From Phycisphaerales bacterium (GTDB lineage Bacteria; Planctomycetota; Phycisphaerae; Tepidisphaerales; Tepidisphaeraceae): DNA of 13,940 nt. Positions within the stretch are counted from its first letter, which is position 1. Each line of letters opens with the position of its first letter. The notes below the pieces were generated by a model. The model saw nothing but the letters and a program-made list of their open reading frames with translations, did not search any database and was not told the origin of the DNA. The stretch spans positions 1 through 13,940 of the forward strand of contig JAQGHP010000077.1 of NCBI GenBank assembly GCA_028288775.1, in the 5' to 3' direction. Below are positions 1 to 6,160 of the stretch, piece after piece. The translations under genes and the position numbers were made by a program.

Positions 1-337
1 CGTTCGCCTTCGACTTCTCCCGATATCCCTCGTCGCGCGTTTTCTTCACGCGCTGCGCGATCTGGTCCATCGCCCATTCCAGCGGCACGGTCTGCCATTT
101 GTCGCTGAACGGCGCGCGGTACATCTCGTTGCGAATGCGGTGCTGGTTGTTGCCGATCTGAAAGATATTCGCCCCCTTGGGACAGAGCGTGCCTTCATTG
201 ATCGGGCTCTTGGGATTGCCCTCGATGTCGATGACTTTGCCGGCCTTCGGGTAAATGTGCGTGCTTCACCCGACGGCGCAGTAGGGGCAAACACTATCTC
301 TACGATTCGCGCCTTCGAGACGCGAATGCTTGTCCAA
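1..337 (-). CDS. Formate dehydrogenase alpha subunit, N-terminal fragment with in-frame TGA (partial)
   Basis: This is the beginning of a molybdopterin oxidoreductase that continues past the left edge. Reading leftwards, the frame gives VCPYCAVG, then TGA at 268-266, then STHIYPKAGKVIDIEGNPKS and later GTLCPKGANIFQIGNNQHR and YRAPFSDKWQ. These match the N-terminal [4Fe-4S] domain of FdnG/FdhA-type formate dehydrogenases, whose motif is C-x2-C-x3-C followed by a fourth Cys in LCPKG. The TGA sits exactly at the third Cys. The frame is open from there to position 1. I see no twin-arginine signal upstream, although many relatives have one; a TTG at 337 gives only 23 residues before the TGA, with no clear ribosome binding site. 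Options are a decayed or 5'-truncated gene, a sequencing error (TGC/TGT to TGA), or selenocysteine insertion. The family call is firm; the start and functionality are not. Confidence 0.72.
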
Positions 338-570
338 TGACTGAAGGCTGTAAGGCTGCGGCGGGCGTGCCGGGGTGCCGTTCCGCTTTGGGCGGCCGAA
401 AGTCCGGGAGGAGAAAAGGGGAAGCCTCATCGCGATGACCCGCCTTTCGCATAATTCTTGGATGCGCAATCGCTTTGCTTAAGCACCACCGTACGTGAGC
501 GTCGCATCTCGTTTGTATTCCGCCGGTCGGCGGAAAGGAATGCGAAAATTCCGAGCGGAGGAACTGTCGT
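338..570. other. Non-coding gap between deaminase and formate dehydrogenase fragment
   Basis: No convincing gene lies here on either strand. Short open frames are present but lack recognisable motifs, ribosome binding sites or conserved composition. The gap continues into the paired palindrome at 571-678. Both flanking genes read leftwards, so any promoter for the formate dehydrogenase fragment would lie here; I could not identify a convincing -35/-10 pair. Confidence 0.5.
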
Positions 571-678
571 GTGACACAGGCGTCCCGCCCGTGCCGGCGA
601 TGTCGGAACTCGCGAATCGCCGCAATCAGAATTTTCTCACGACTAGCGCTCTCAGCACGGGCGGGATGCCCGTGTCAC
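571..678. repeat. Paired inverted palindromes (REPIN-like doublet 1)
   Basis: The left unit (571-594) begins GTGACACAGGCG and ends CGCCCGTGC. The right unit (655-678) reads GCACGGGCGGGATGCCCG then TGTCAC and is its approximate reverse complement. Each unit is itself an imperfect palindrome around CGGGC/GCCCG, and the two are separated by about 60 nt of unrelated sequence. The same plan recurs at 2583, 6060, 8555 and 13382. Confidence 0.75.
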
Positions 679-689
679 GTGGAAATAGA

Positions 690-1160
690 TCAGTACTTCC
701 GTGCGCCCGGTTGCGCGGAAAACAAACGAAACAACTCCACCGCCTCTTCCCTTAGAAATCCGGGGACAATCTCAATCGGGCTGCCGCCCTCGCGCTTGAG
801 CTGCGCGTTGGAAACGGTGAGCTCGCTGAACCCGGCGGCCCGCGCGTCCGCGATGTCCGCGCCATAGACGATCCGGTCGATTTTGGCCCAGTGGCAGGCG
901 CAAAAGCACATGGGGCACGGCTCGGTCGTGGAGTAAATAACACAACCCGACAAGTCGATCTTGTTGAGCTTGCCGCAGGCGTGGCGGATGGCGGTGACCT
1001 CGGCGTGGGCGGTGATGTCGGTGGTGAGCCAGACCACATTATGATCGCACGCGATAACTTCGCCGGCCTTGACGATCGTCGCCGCGAAGGGCGATTGGCC
1101 CAGCCGCATGCCTTCGCGCGCCTTTTCGAGGGCCATTCGCATGTAGAGTTCGTCAGGCAT
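690..1160 (-). CDS. guaD: Guanine/nucleoside deaminase (CDA fold)
   Basis: A complete 156-residue zinc-dependent deaminase of the cytidine-deaminase fold. The HAE motif (His52, Glu54) and PCPMC (Cys82, Cys85) supply the zinc ligands and the catalytic glutamate. The stretch TEPCPMC-x-CACHWAKIDRI and the following ADARAAGFSEL resemble Bacillus GuaD-type guanine deaminases more than TadA tRNA deaminases; the C-terminal aromatic/acidic helix (about 134-147) also fits. GuaD converts guanine to xanthine in purine salvage in the cytosol; substrate cannot be fixed from sequence, and cytosine or other nucleobases remain possible. The ATG at 1160 follows a GAAAGG-type ribosome binding site about 7 nt upstream. 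The gene is divergent from the antiporter operon and about 100 nt from it. No disruption is seen. Confidence 0.88.
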   Translation of the reverse strand: MPDELYMRMALEKAREGMRLGQSPFAATIVKAGEVIACDHNVVWLTTDITAHAEVTAIRHACGKLNKIDLSGCVIYSTTEPCPMCFCACHWAKIDRIVYGADIADARAAGFSELTVSNAQLKREGGSPIEIVPGFLREEAVELFRLFSAQPGARKY

Positions 1161-1264
1161 TGGTACCTTTCAAAAAGGCGCGTTGCCGCCGACCGGCGCA
1201 TTTCCTTTGAGCGTTCCACGTCCGGATCGGTGCGGCTAAAGTGACGCCGTCGAAGGGAACGAAA

Positions 1265-1771
1265 ATGCCCGCCCGGACGCGCAGCGCTTCGTATTGGTTT
1301 TCGGTGGCAGCCACATGGCTGATCCTAAGCGGCCTCTACCTGCTTTTCACATCGAATCTTCAGAAGGAGGAAGTGTTCACCGGGCTTGCCGCGGCGGCGG
1401 TTGCCACGGTCGGGTCGACCGTCTGCCAGTCGCTCGGGCTGGTCGCCTTTCGCCCGCGCTGGCGCGATCTGCGGCAGGCGTGGCGCGTGCCCTGGTCCAT
1501 CCTCCACGACACCGGGCTTATCCTGCTGGCAATCTGGAAGCAACTCTTCACGCGCGAAGGCGCGCCCAGCATCGTGCTGGCGGTGCCGTTCGAAGTCGGC
1601 GACCAATCGCCCGCGGCCTGTGCCCGGCGCGCCTTGGCGCTCCTCTACACCACGATGACTCCGGGAACCGTCGTACTCGGCATCGTGGACGAGCAACGGC
1701 TGATGCTGGCCCACCAGATTGTGCCCGAGCCGGTAACCGAGATGGAACGGCAACTCGGAGCCCGGCCATGA
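1265..1771 (+). CDS. mnhE: Na+/H+ antiporter subunit E (MnhE/MrpE; MbhA-like)
   Basis: First gene of the antiporter operon, about 168 residues with hydrophobic segments near residues 10-30, 33-52 and 78-95. The C-terminal half has the MrpE signature region LLYTTMTPGTVVLGIVDEQR followed by a conserved LAHQI, a soluble domain typical of this subunit. In Mrp complexes MrpE is a peripheral membrane subunit needed for assembly. An in-frame GTG at 1241 would add eight residues, but ATG 1265 is preferred because AAGGGA lies 6 nt upstream. The stop overlaps the next start (ATGA at 1768-1771), indicating translational coupling. Family assignment is strong; whether the complex moves Na+ or another ion is unknown. 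Confidence 0.9.
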   Translation: MPARTRSASYWFSVAATWLILSGLYLLFTSNLQKEEVFTGLAAAAVATVGSTVCQSLGLVAFRPRWRDLRQAWRVPWSILHDTGLILLAIWKQLFTREGAPSIVLAVPFEVGDQSPAACARRALALLYTTMTPGTVVLGIVDEQRLMLAHQIVPEPVTEMERQLGARP

Positions 1772-2019
1772 ACCTGTGGCTCTGGAACGCGACCGTGTTG
1801 CTGGCCGCCCTGCTGCCGTGCGGCATCGTCTGTTTTCGCGGGACGGTGGAAGACCGCCTCGTGGGCCTCGAGATGACCGGCGTGGTCGTCGTTCTGGAGT
1901 TGGTGCTGCTGGCGCAGGGCTTTCATCGCGTGCCGTTTTATGACTTGCCGCTCACGCTGGCGATCCTCTCGCTCGGCGGGGGTTTGGTGTTTACGCGGTT
2001 TTTGCAGAGGTGGTTATGA
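1768..2019 (+). CDS. mnhF: Na+/H+ antiporter subunit F (MnhF/MrpF; MbhB-like)
   Basis: A small, 83-residue protein of three membrane segments (about 4-21, 33-52 and 58-78). The loop RGTVEDRLVGLEMTG corresponds to the MrpF pattern RGPTxxDRxxALD, and FYDLPLTLAILSLGGGLVFTRFL matches its last helix. MrpF is a core small membrane subunit of the seven-subunit antiporter. It starts in an ATGA overlap with mnhE and ends in an ATGA overlap with mnhG, so the three are co-translated. Length and order E-F-G are as expected for the family. Confidence 0.9.
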   Translation: MNLWLWNATVLLAALLPCGIVCFRGTVEDRLVGLEMTGVVVVLELVLLAQGFHRVPFYDLPLTLAILSLGGGLVFTRFLQRWL

Positions 2020-2384
2020 ACCCGCCCGCCGCCCATCCCATGATCACCGGAATCCTGCTCGGCGTGGCCGTGGCGCTGGCGATCCTCTGCTCCATCGGCA
2101 CGGCGGTGATGCGCGACCCCCTGCAGCGCCTGCACTATTCCGCGCCGGTCGTCTCCCTCAGCGTCCTGCTCATCGCGATCGCGGTGTGGCTGGAGGAGCA
2201 CGATCCGCAGGCGCGCGTGAAGGTGATCCTGATCGGCGGCGTGATGTTCGTGATGAACGCCGTCTTGACGCACGCCACGGCGAAGGCGATCCGCATCAAG
2301 CGCGCCGGGCACTGGGACGTGCGCGAAGGGGAGGGGATCCGCGTGGTGGGTTCGGGCCCGCCGCCGGAAGGGAGCGGGCGATGA
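2016..2384 (+). CDS. mnhG: Na+/H+ antiporter subunit G (MnhG/MrpG; MbhC-like)
   Basis: A 122-residue protein with three predicted membrane helices (about 9-33, 43-60, 68-88) and a charged C-terminal tail. The segment SIGTAVMRDPLQRLHY is the MrpG signature, normally GxxGLLRFPDxxTRLHA. ATG 2016 is preferred over GTG 2010 because it makes a 4-nt ATGA overlap with the mnhF stop and has AGAGG 5 nt upstream. The stop TGA at 2382-2384 lies within ATGA, the same coupling design, but the ATG at 2381 leads only into repeat sequence. This suggests the next gene once began here and was displaced. Confidence 0.88.
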   Translation: MNPPAAHPMITGILLGVAVALAILCSIGTAVMRDPLQRLHYSAPVVSLSVLLIAIAVWLEEHDPQARVKVILIGGVMFVMNAVLTHATAKAIRIKRAGHWDVREGEGIRVVGSGPPPEGSGR

Positions 2385-2417
2385 AGGCAGGGTTTCGTGA
2401 GTGCAAGACATATTCGG

Positions 2418-2559
2418 CGGTTTCCGCTCCCTCCTCCGGTACTCCGGGGGAGGGCCGGGGTGGGGGCTCGATGTGCGAGCAAACGCATTGCGGGCAAACC
2501 CCCTCCCTAACCCCCCTAACCCTCCCCCGGCGTACCGGAAGAGGGCGAAGGAAAAACCG
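2418..2559. repeat. Imperfect inverted repeat, CCGGTAC / GGGGGAGGG family
   Basis: The left arm (2418-2467) starts CGGTTTCC and contains CTCCGGTACTCCGGGGGAGG; the right arm (2498-2559) contains CCCTCCCCCGG then CGTACCGGAAGAGGG and ends AAAAACCG. The arms are roughly reverse complementary, with about 30 nt between them. It lies inside the antiporter operon and separates mnhG from the DUF4040 gene. It has no coding character of its own, although a frame stays open across it. Confidence 0.7.
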
Positions 2560-2582
2560 TCCGAAGCGTCACGCACCTCTGC

Positions 2583-2652
2583 CGTGGCATGGGCGGCCCG
2601 CCCATGGCCCCGCCGCTCTAGCGGCAAGTACGGGCGATGCGCCCGTGCCACG
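2583..2652. repeat. Paired inverted palindromes (REPIN-like doublet 2)
   Basis: The left unit (2583-2607) reads CGTGGCATGGGCGGCCCGCC then CATGG; the right unit (2627-2652) is its near reverse complement and ends GCCCGTGCCACG. Between them is a separate perfect hairpin GCCGC-TCTA-GCGGC (2612-2625). It is the second repeat in the mnhG to DUF4040 gap and ends 55 nt before the start codon. Confidence 0.78.
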
Positions 2653-2690
2653 ATGAGTTGTAAAACCACTTCAAACAGTAAGTGGGTCGG

Positions 2691-2698
2691 AAGAGGAG
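2691..2698 (+). promoter_or_regulatory. Ribosome binding site AAGAGGAG deciding the start of the DUF4040 gene
   Basis: AAGAGGAG ends 8 nt before GTG 2707, an ideal spacing. This favours GTG 2707 over GTG 2701 (too close), ATG 2716 (too far), or upstream in-frame starts that would place repeat sequence inside the protein. Confidence 0.6.
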
Positions 2699-2706
2699 CA
2701 GTGCAA

Positions 2707-3093
2707 GTGATCGGAATGCAGTTGGCGATTCTGGCCATCGTGGCCGCCGCGGGCGGGGCGGTGGTGTTTACGCGCAAGCCGGGGGAGCAGGTGGTCGGGG
2801 CGAGTTTTTTCGGGCTGATGTTGGCGCTGATGTTCTTTATCTTCCAGGCGCCGGACGTGGCCCTTTCGCAGTTGGTTATCGGCGCGGTGGCGCTGCCGCT
2901 GATGGTGCTGCTGGCGATCGCCAAGACCCGGAGCACGCAGATGCGCCAAGACCACGAACGCGAGCAGCCGCGCAAACCGGAGCGCGAGCACGGCCGGCAC
3001 GGCCCGGATGAAGGGCGCTTCTCCCCGCCCGACGAAGAGCGTCCACCGGCGGACGTGCGCCAGCCCCCCGGCCGGCCGAGGGAGGCGCGATGA
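2707..3093 (+). CDS. DUF4040 membrane subunit (MbhD-like; MrpA C-terminal part)
   Basis: A 128-residue membrane protein with three helices (about 4-21, 27-45, 50-68). The signature FFIFQAPDVALSQLVIGAVA is the DUF4040/MbhD motif, found in bacterial MrpA only near its C-terminal end. In Mbh-type complexes it is a stand-alone subunit between the MrpG and MrpB homologues, as here. The last 50 or so residues are very hydrophilic (Arg, Glu, Pro, His) with no recognised domain; they look like a cytoplasmic tail not usual in this family. The stop overlaps the next gene (ATGA at 3090-3093). An in-frame upstream start at 2401 would add 100 residues of repeat-encoded sequence and is rejected. Confidence 0.82.
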   Translation: MIGMQLAILAIVAAAGGAVVFTRKPGEQVVGASFFGLMLALMFFIFQAPDVALSQLVIGAVALPLMVLLAIAKTRSTQMRQDHEREQPRKPEREHGRHGPDEGRFSPPDEERPPADVRQPPGRPREAR

Positions 3094-3857
3094 GGCACCC
3101 CGGCCGCATGGGCATTTTCTTCACGGGGGCGGCGGCGGTGGCGGCGCTGTACGCGCTGTCGGCGATCCGCCTTCCCGGGCCGGAGGATGTCCGCGGGGAG
3201 TACATGCGGATCATCAACGGCGAATGCGTCACATTCCGCCACGTCACCGATGCCGTCACCGCAGTCAATTTTGACTTCCGCGGCTTCGACACGCTCGGCG
3301 AGGAATTCATCCTCTTCGTGTCGGTGATGGGCACGCTCGTCCTGCTAAGGCAGACGGACGCGAAGCCGGGCGCCTGGGCCCCCGACGCCCTCTCTCCCGG
3401 CCGCGCCGTCGGCGCGAGTGACGCGCTGCGCGTCTGGATTCTCGCGATGACCGGACCCACCGTGCTCTTCGGGATTTACACCGTAATTCACGGCCAGCTT
3501 ACCCCGGGCGGCGGGTTTCAGGGCGGCGTCATTCTCGCCACCGCGCCTTTGCTTCTTTACCTCGCCGAGAGCTTCGACGTCTTCCGCCGCATCACTTCCC
3601 ACCGCTATCTGGAAATTGTCGAGGCCGTCGGCGCTGGCGCATATGGCGTGATCGGCCTGCTCGCACTGTTCCGCGGCAGAGAGTTCATGGCCAACATCTT
3701 CCACCTCGGAAAGGGCGGCAACGACATCAATCTTTTCTCCGGCGGGACCATCCCCGTGATTAACGCCGCGGTGGGGATCGAAGTGACGGCGGGCTTCGTG
3801 CTGCTGCTCTATGCGTTCCTCCAGGAAATGCTCGAGCGGAAGGAGGCGGGATCGTGA
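3090..3857 (+). CDS. mnhB: MbhE-MnhB fusion antiporter subunit
   Basis: A 255-residue protein combining two families. Residues about 1-90 have a membrane helix and then AVTAVNFDFRGFDTLGEEFI, the MbhE motif found at the extreme C-terminus of MrpA. Residues about 110-250 are MnhB, marked by VIHGQLTPGGGFQGGVILAT and three more helices. In Pyrococcus Mbh the two are separate subunits (E and F); in classical Mrp the first belongs to MrpA. The ATG overlaps the preceding stop, and the TGA overlaps the GTG of mnhC. No frameshift or disruption appears between the two parts, so the fusion looks real. Confidence 0.88.
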   Translation: MRHPGRMGIFFTGAAAVAALYALSAIRLPGPEDVRGEYMRIINGECVTFRHVTDAVTAVNFDFRGFDTLGEEFILFVSVMGTLVLLRQTDAKPGAWAPDALSPGRAVGASDALRVWILAMTGPTVLFGIYTVIHGQLTPGGGFQGGVILATAPLLLYLAESFDVFRRITSHRYLEIVEAVGAGAYGVIGLLALFRGREFMANIFHLGKGGNDINLFSGGTIPVINAAVGIEVTAGFVLLLYAFLQEMLERKEAGS

Positions 3858-4204
3858 TCTATTTCTACGCGGCAATGGCGGTGGCGGCCTGGCTGTTTTT
3901 GGTCGGGGTCTACGGAATCGTCACCAGCCGCAATCTCATCCACCTGTGCCTGTGCCTCGTGGTGGTGCAGGCTTCCACCTACGTCCTGCTGACGGCGGTG
4001 GGATACCGTCCCGGCGGCATCGCGCCGATCTTCGCGGACGTGAAACAGACCGACAAGGCCGTGGACCCGGTGATCCAGGCGCTGATGCTCACCGACATCG
4101 TCGTCGAAGCGACGGTCGTGGCGCTGCTGCTCGCGCTGACGGTCCAGATCAAAAAGAAGACCGGGACTCTGAACCCGGACAAGGTGAATCTGATGCGAGG
4201 GTAA
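3854..4204 (+). CDS. mnhC: Na+/H+ antiporter subunit C (MnhC/MrpC; NuoK-like, MbhG-like)
   Basis: A 116-residue protein of three helices homologous to complex I NuoK. The stretch DPVIQALMLTDIVVEATVVA corresponds to the MrpC motif DPLPQALxLTAIVI, with an unusual Asp-Ile-Val-Val-Glu: the two acidic residues within the helix differ from the common Ala and hydrophobic residue and could affect the ion path. The start is GTG 3854, overlapping the fusion gene's stop by GTGA. It precedes mnhD by 11 nt. Confidence 0.88.
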   Translation: MIYFYAAMAVAAWLFLVGVYGIVTSRNLIHLCLCLVVVQASTYVLLTAVGYRPGGIAPIFADVKQTDKAVDPVIQALMLTDIVVEATVVALLLALTVQIKKKTGTLNPDKVNLMRG

Positions 4205-4215
4205 TAGGTGCGAAG

Positions 4216-6039
4216 ATGTGGTTCCCTCCGCTGCCCGTTGTCATTCCGCTGATCGTCGCGGCGAGCCTCGTCGCGATCGGGGCGTATTTGCCGCGGCGGG
4301 TGCTCGATCTCGTCGCCTGCGCCACCGCCGCTTCGGTGTTCGCGATTTGCTGCCATCTGGTCGCGGCCAGCGCCGATCAGCCGATCGTTTACTGGTTCGG
4401 CGGGTGGCGGCCGGAGCACCGGTTCGCGCTGGGCATTTGCTTCGTGATCGACCAGGCCGGCGCGGGGCTCGCCGCCCTGGTGTCGTTGCTGGTTCTCGCG
4501 GCGTTTCTTTTCTCCTGGCAATACTTCGAGTCCGTCAAGTCCCTCTACCACGCGTTGATGCTCGTGTTCCTCGCAGGCATGTGCGGGATGTGCCTGACCG
4601 GGGATTTGTTCAACCTGTTTGTATGGTTTGAGTTGATGAGCGCATCCGGCGTCGCGCTGTGCGGGTACAAGTCCGAGGAATTCGGGCCTCTTCAGGGCGC
4701 ACTGAATTTCGCCATCCTCAACACGCTGGGCGCGTACCTCTCGCTCACCGGCGTGGCCATCGTCTACGCGAGCGTCGGCGCGCTGAACTTCGCGCAGGCA
4801 TCCGCGTCGCTCGCGGCCCACGACCCGGGCGGGTGGCTCGTGCCAATCGCATTCCTGTTCGTCATCTCCGGTTTCCTCGTGAAGGCGGCGGCTTTCCCGT
4901 TTCATTTCTGGCTGGCGGATGCCCACGCCGTCGCGCCAACGCCCGTATGCATTCTCTTCTCTGGCGTGATGGTCGAGCTCGGCCTATACGCGGCGGCGCG
5001 GGTGTATTGGTCGGTCTTCGCCATCCCCCTCGCCGCCCATTCCAGCGTCACCGGCGCGCTGTTCCTCACGATCGGCACGCTTACCGTGATCGTCGGCGGG
5101 ATCGAATGCTTCAGCCAGCGCCACCTCAAACGCCTGCTCGCATTTTCGACCATCAGCCACACGGGCGTGATGTTCCTGGGCGTCGGCCTGCTCTCGGCGG
5201 ATGGGCTCGGGGGCACGGCCATTTACCTGCTCGGTCACGGGCTGGTGAAAGGGGGCCTGTTTATCTGTGCCGGGATTTTGCTCCACCGCTTTCGGAGCGT
5301 GGACGAATTCGAGCTCCATGGCAAAGGCCGCGAGCTGCCGTGGACGGGATTGCTCCTGCTGTTGGGGGCACTGGGCCTGGCGGGTATGCCGCCCTTCGCG
5401 ACGTTTTTTGGTGAAGGCCAACTCGCCGACTCGGCCCGGCGGCATGGGCTCGGTTGGGTTTCCGGGGTGATGATGCTTTCGGGAATCCTCACGTCCGCGG
5501 CGGTGCTGCGGATCGGCGGGCGGATCTTCCTGGGATGGGGATTGCGCCGGCCGTTCGATTCGGATGAAGCCCCGGCCATTCCGATGGAATCGGAAACGCA
5601 CGGCGGGCATCGCAACACGCCGGGGACCATGTGGCTGCCCGCGCTGGCCCTGATCGCCGGCGCGATGGCCGTGGCCCTCGCGCCGTCCGTTCGCATCGCG
5701 GCGCTTCGGGCGGCGCACCGGATGGAGGACACGCGAGGCGTGACGGACCACGTGCTTCTCGGCACGCCCATGGCGGCCGTGCCCGAGGTGCATATCGCGC
5801 CGGCGCTGGGCGAATTGTGGAAGCCGGCCGTGAACGTCGCCTGCGCGGCGCTGCTGGCGCTCGCGGCGTTGTTCCCCCGCGCGCTCGGGCGCGCCCGCCG
5901 GGCGGTGGTGCATGCGATCGAGCGGGCCATCCATCCCCTCCGGGCGATGCACACGGGCCGTGTGGGCGATTATGTCGCGTGGTTCATTCTGGGCGTAGGG
6001 GTGTACGGCGCGATGCTGGTGTTCGGGTATCGGCGATAA
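4216..6039 (+). CDS. mnhD: Na+/H+ antiporter subunit D (MnhD/MrpD; NuoN-like, MbhH-like)
   Basis: A 607-residue proton-conducting membrane transporter. Key residues of the antiporter fold are present: Glu139 in NLFVWFELMSAS (MrpD Glu137 equivalent), Lys223 in GFLVKAAAFPFHFWLADAHA, Lys305 in RHLKRLLAFSTISH and Lys345 in HGLVKGGLFICAG. It is the only NuoL/M/N-like subunit in the operon, since the MrpA N-terminal domain is absent. Typical MrpD is near 500 residues. Here the region after about 445 adds a hydrophilic linker with HGGH and three more hydrophobic segments (about 473-490, 540-556, 590-605), so the protein has one or more extra helices. ATG 4216 is chosen for its weak upstream AGG and because translation then begins directly with a membrane helix. 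Confidence 0.92.
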   Translation: MWFPPLPVVIPLIVAASLVAIGAYLPRRVLDLVACATAASVFAICCHLVAASADQPIVYWFGGWRPEHRFALGICFVIDQAGAGLAALVSLLVLAAFLFSWQYFESVKSLYHALMLVFLAGMCGMCLTGDLFNLFVWFELMSASGVALCGYKSEEFGPLQGALNFAILNTLGAYLSLTGVAIVYASVGALNFAQASASLAAHDPGGWLVPIAFLFVISGFLVKAAAFPFHFWLADAHAVAPTPVCILFSGVMVELGLYAAARVYWSVFAIPLAAHSSVTGALFLTIGTLTVIVGGIECFSQRHLKRLLAFSTISHTGVMFLGVGLLSADGLGGTAIYLLGHGLVKGGLFICAGILLHRFRSVDEFELHGKGRELPWTGLLLLLGALGLAGMPPFATFFGEGQLADSARRHGLGWVSGVMMLSGILTSAAVLRIGGRIFLGWGLRRPFDSDEAPAIPMESETHGGHRNTPGTMWLPALALIAGAMAVALAPSVRIAALRAAHRMEDTRGVTDHVLLGTPMAAVPEVHIAPALGELWKPAVNVACAALLALAALFPRALGRARRAVVHAIERAIHPLRAMHTGRVGDYVAWFILGVGVYGAMLVFGYRR

Positions 6040-6059
6040 ATGACCGTGCGATTCGTATT

Positions 6060-6111
6060 TTGTGGTGCAGGCTGTGGGCCTGCAAATGCAGCCTGAAAGG
6101 CTGCACCACAA
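6060..6111. repeat. Paired inverted palindromes (REPIN-like doublet 3)
   Basis: Outer arms TTGTGGTGCAG (6060-6070) and CTGCACCACAA (6101-6111) are perfect reverse complements. Inside are GCAGGCTGTGGGCCTGC and GCAGCCTGAAAGGCTGC, each a palindrome, joined by only about 5 nt. No T-run follows on either strand, so it is not a classic intrinsic terminator, though it lies just past the operon end. Confidence 0.82.
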
Positions 6112-6160
6112 GCTATTCGGACAAGCGCATTTGGCACGCACGCCCGGTACACTCCCCTGC

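Noticed and set aside
46..294. A minus-strand frame starting at 294 overlapping the formate dehydrogenase fragment
   Set aside because: It avoids the TGA but its translation is Arg/Ser/Thr-rich with no motif; the conserved formate dehydrogenase residues are in the other frame.
2401..2706. An N-terminal extension of the DUF4040 gene starting at GTG 2401
   Set aside because: The extension encodes only the two inverted repeats. The strong GAGGAG site before GTG 2707 and the family's length argue for the shorter protein.
6060..6111. Intrinsic terminator after mnhD
   Set aside because: The hairpin is strong but no T-run follows on either strand, and the same structure occurs inside operons; it fits the repeat family better.
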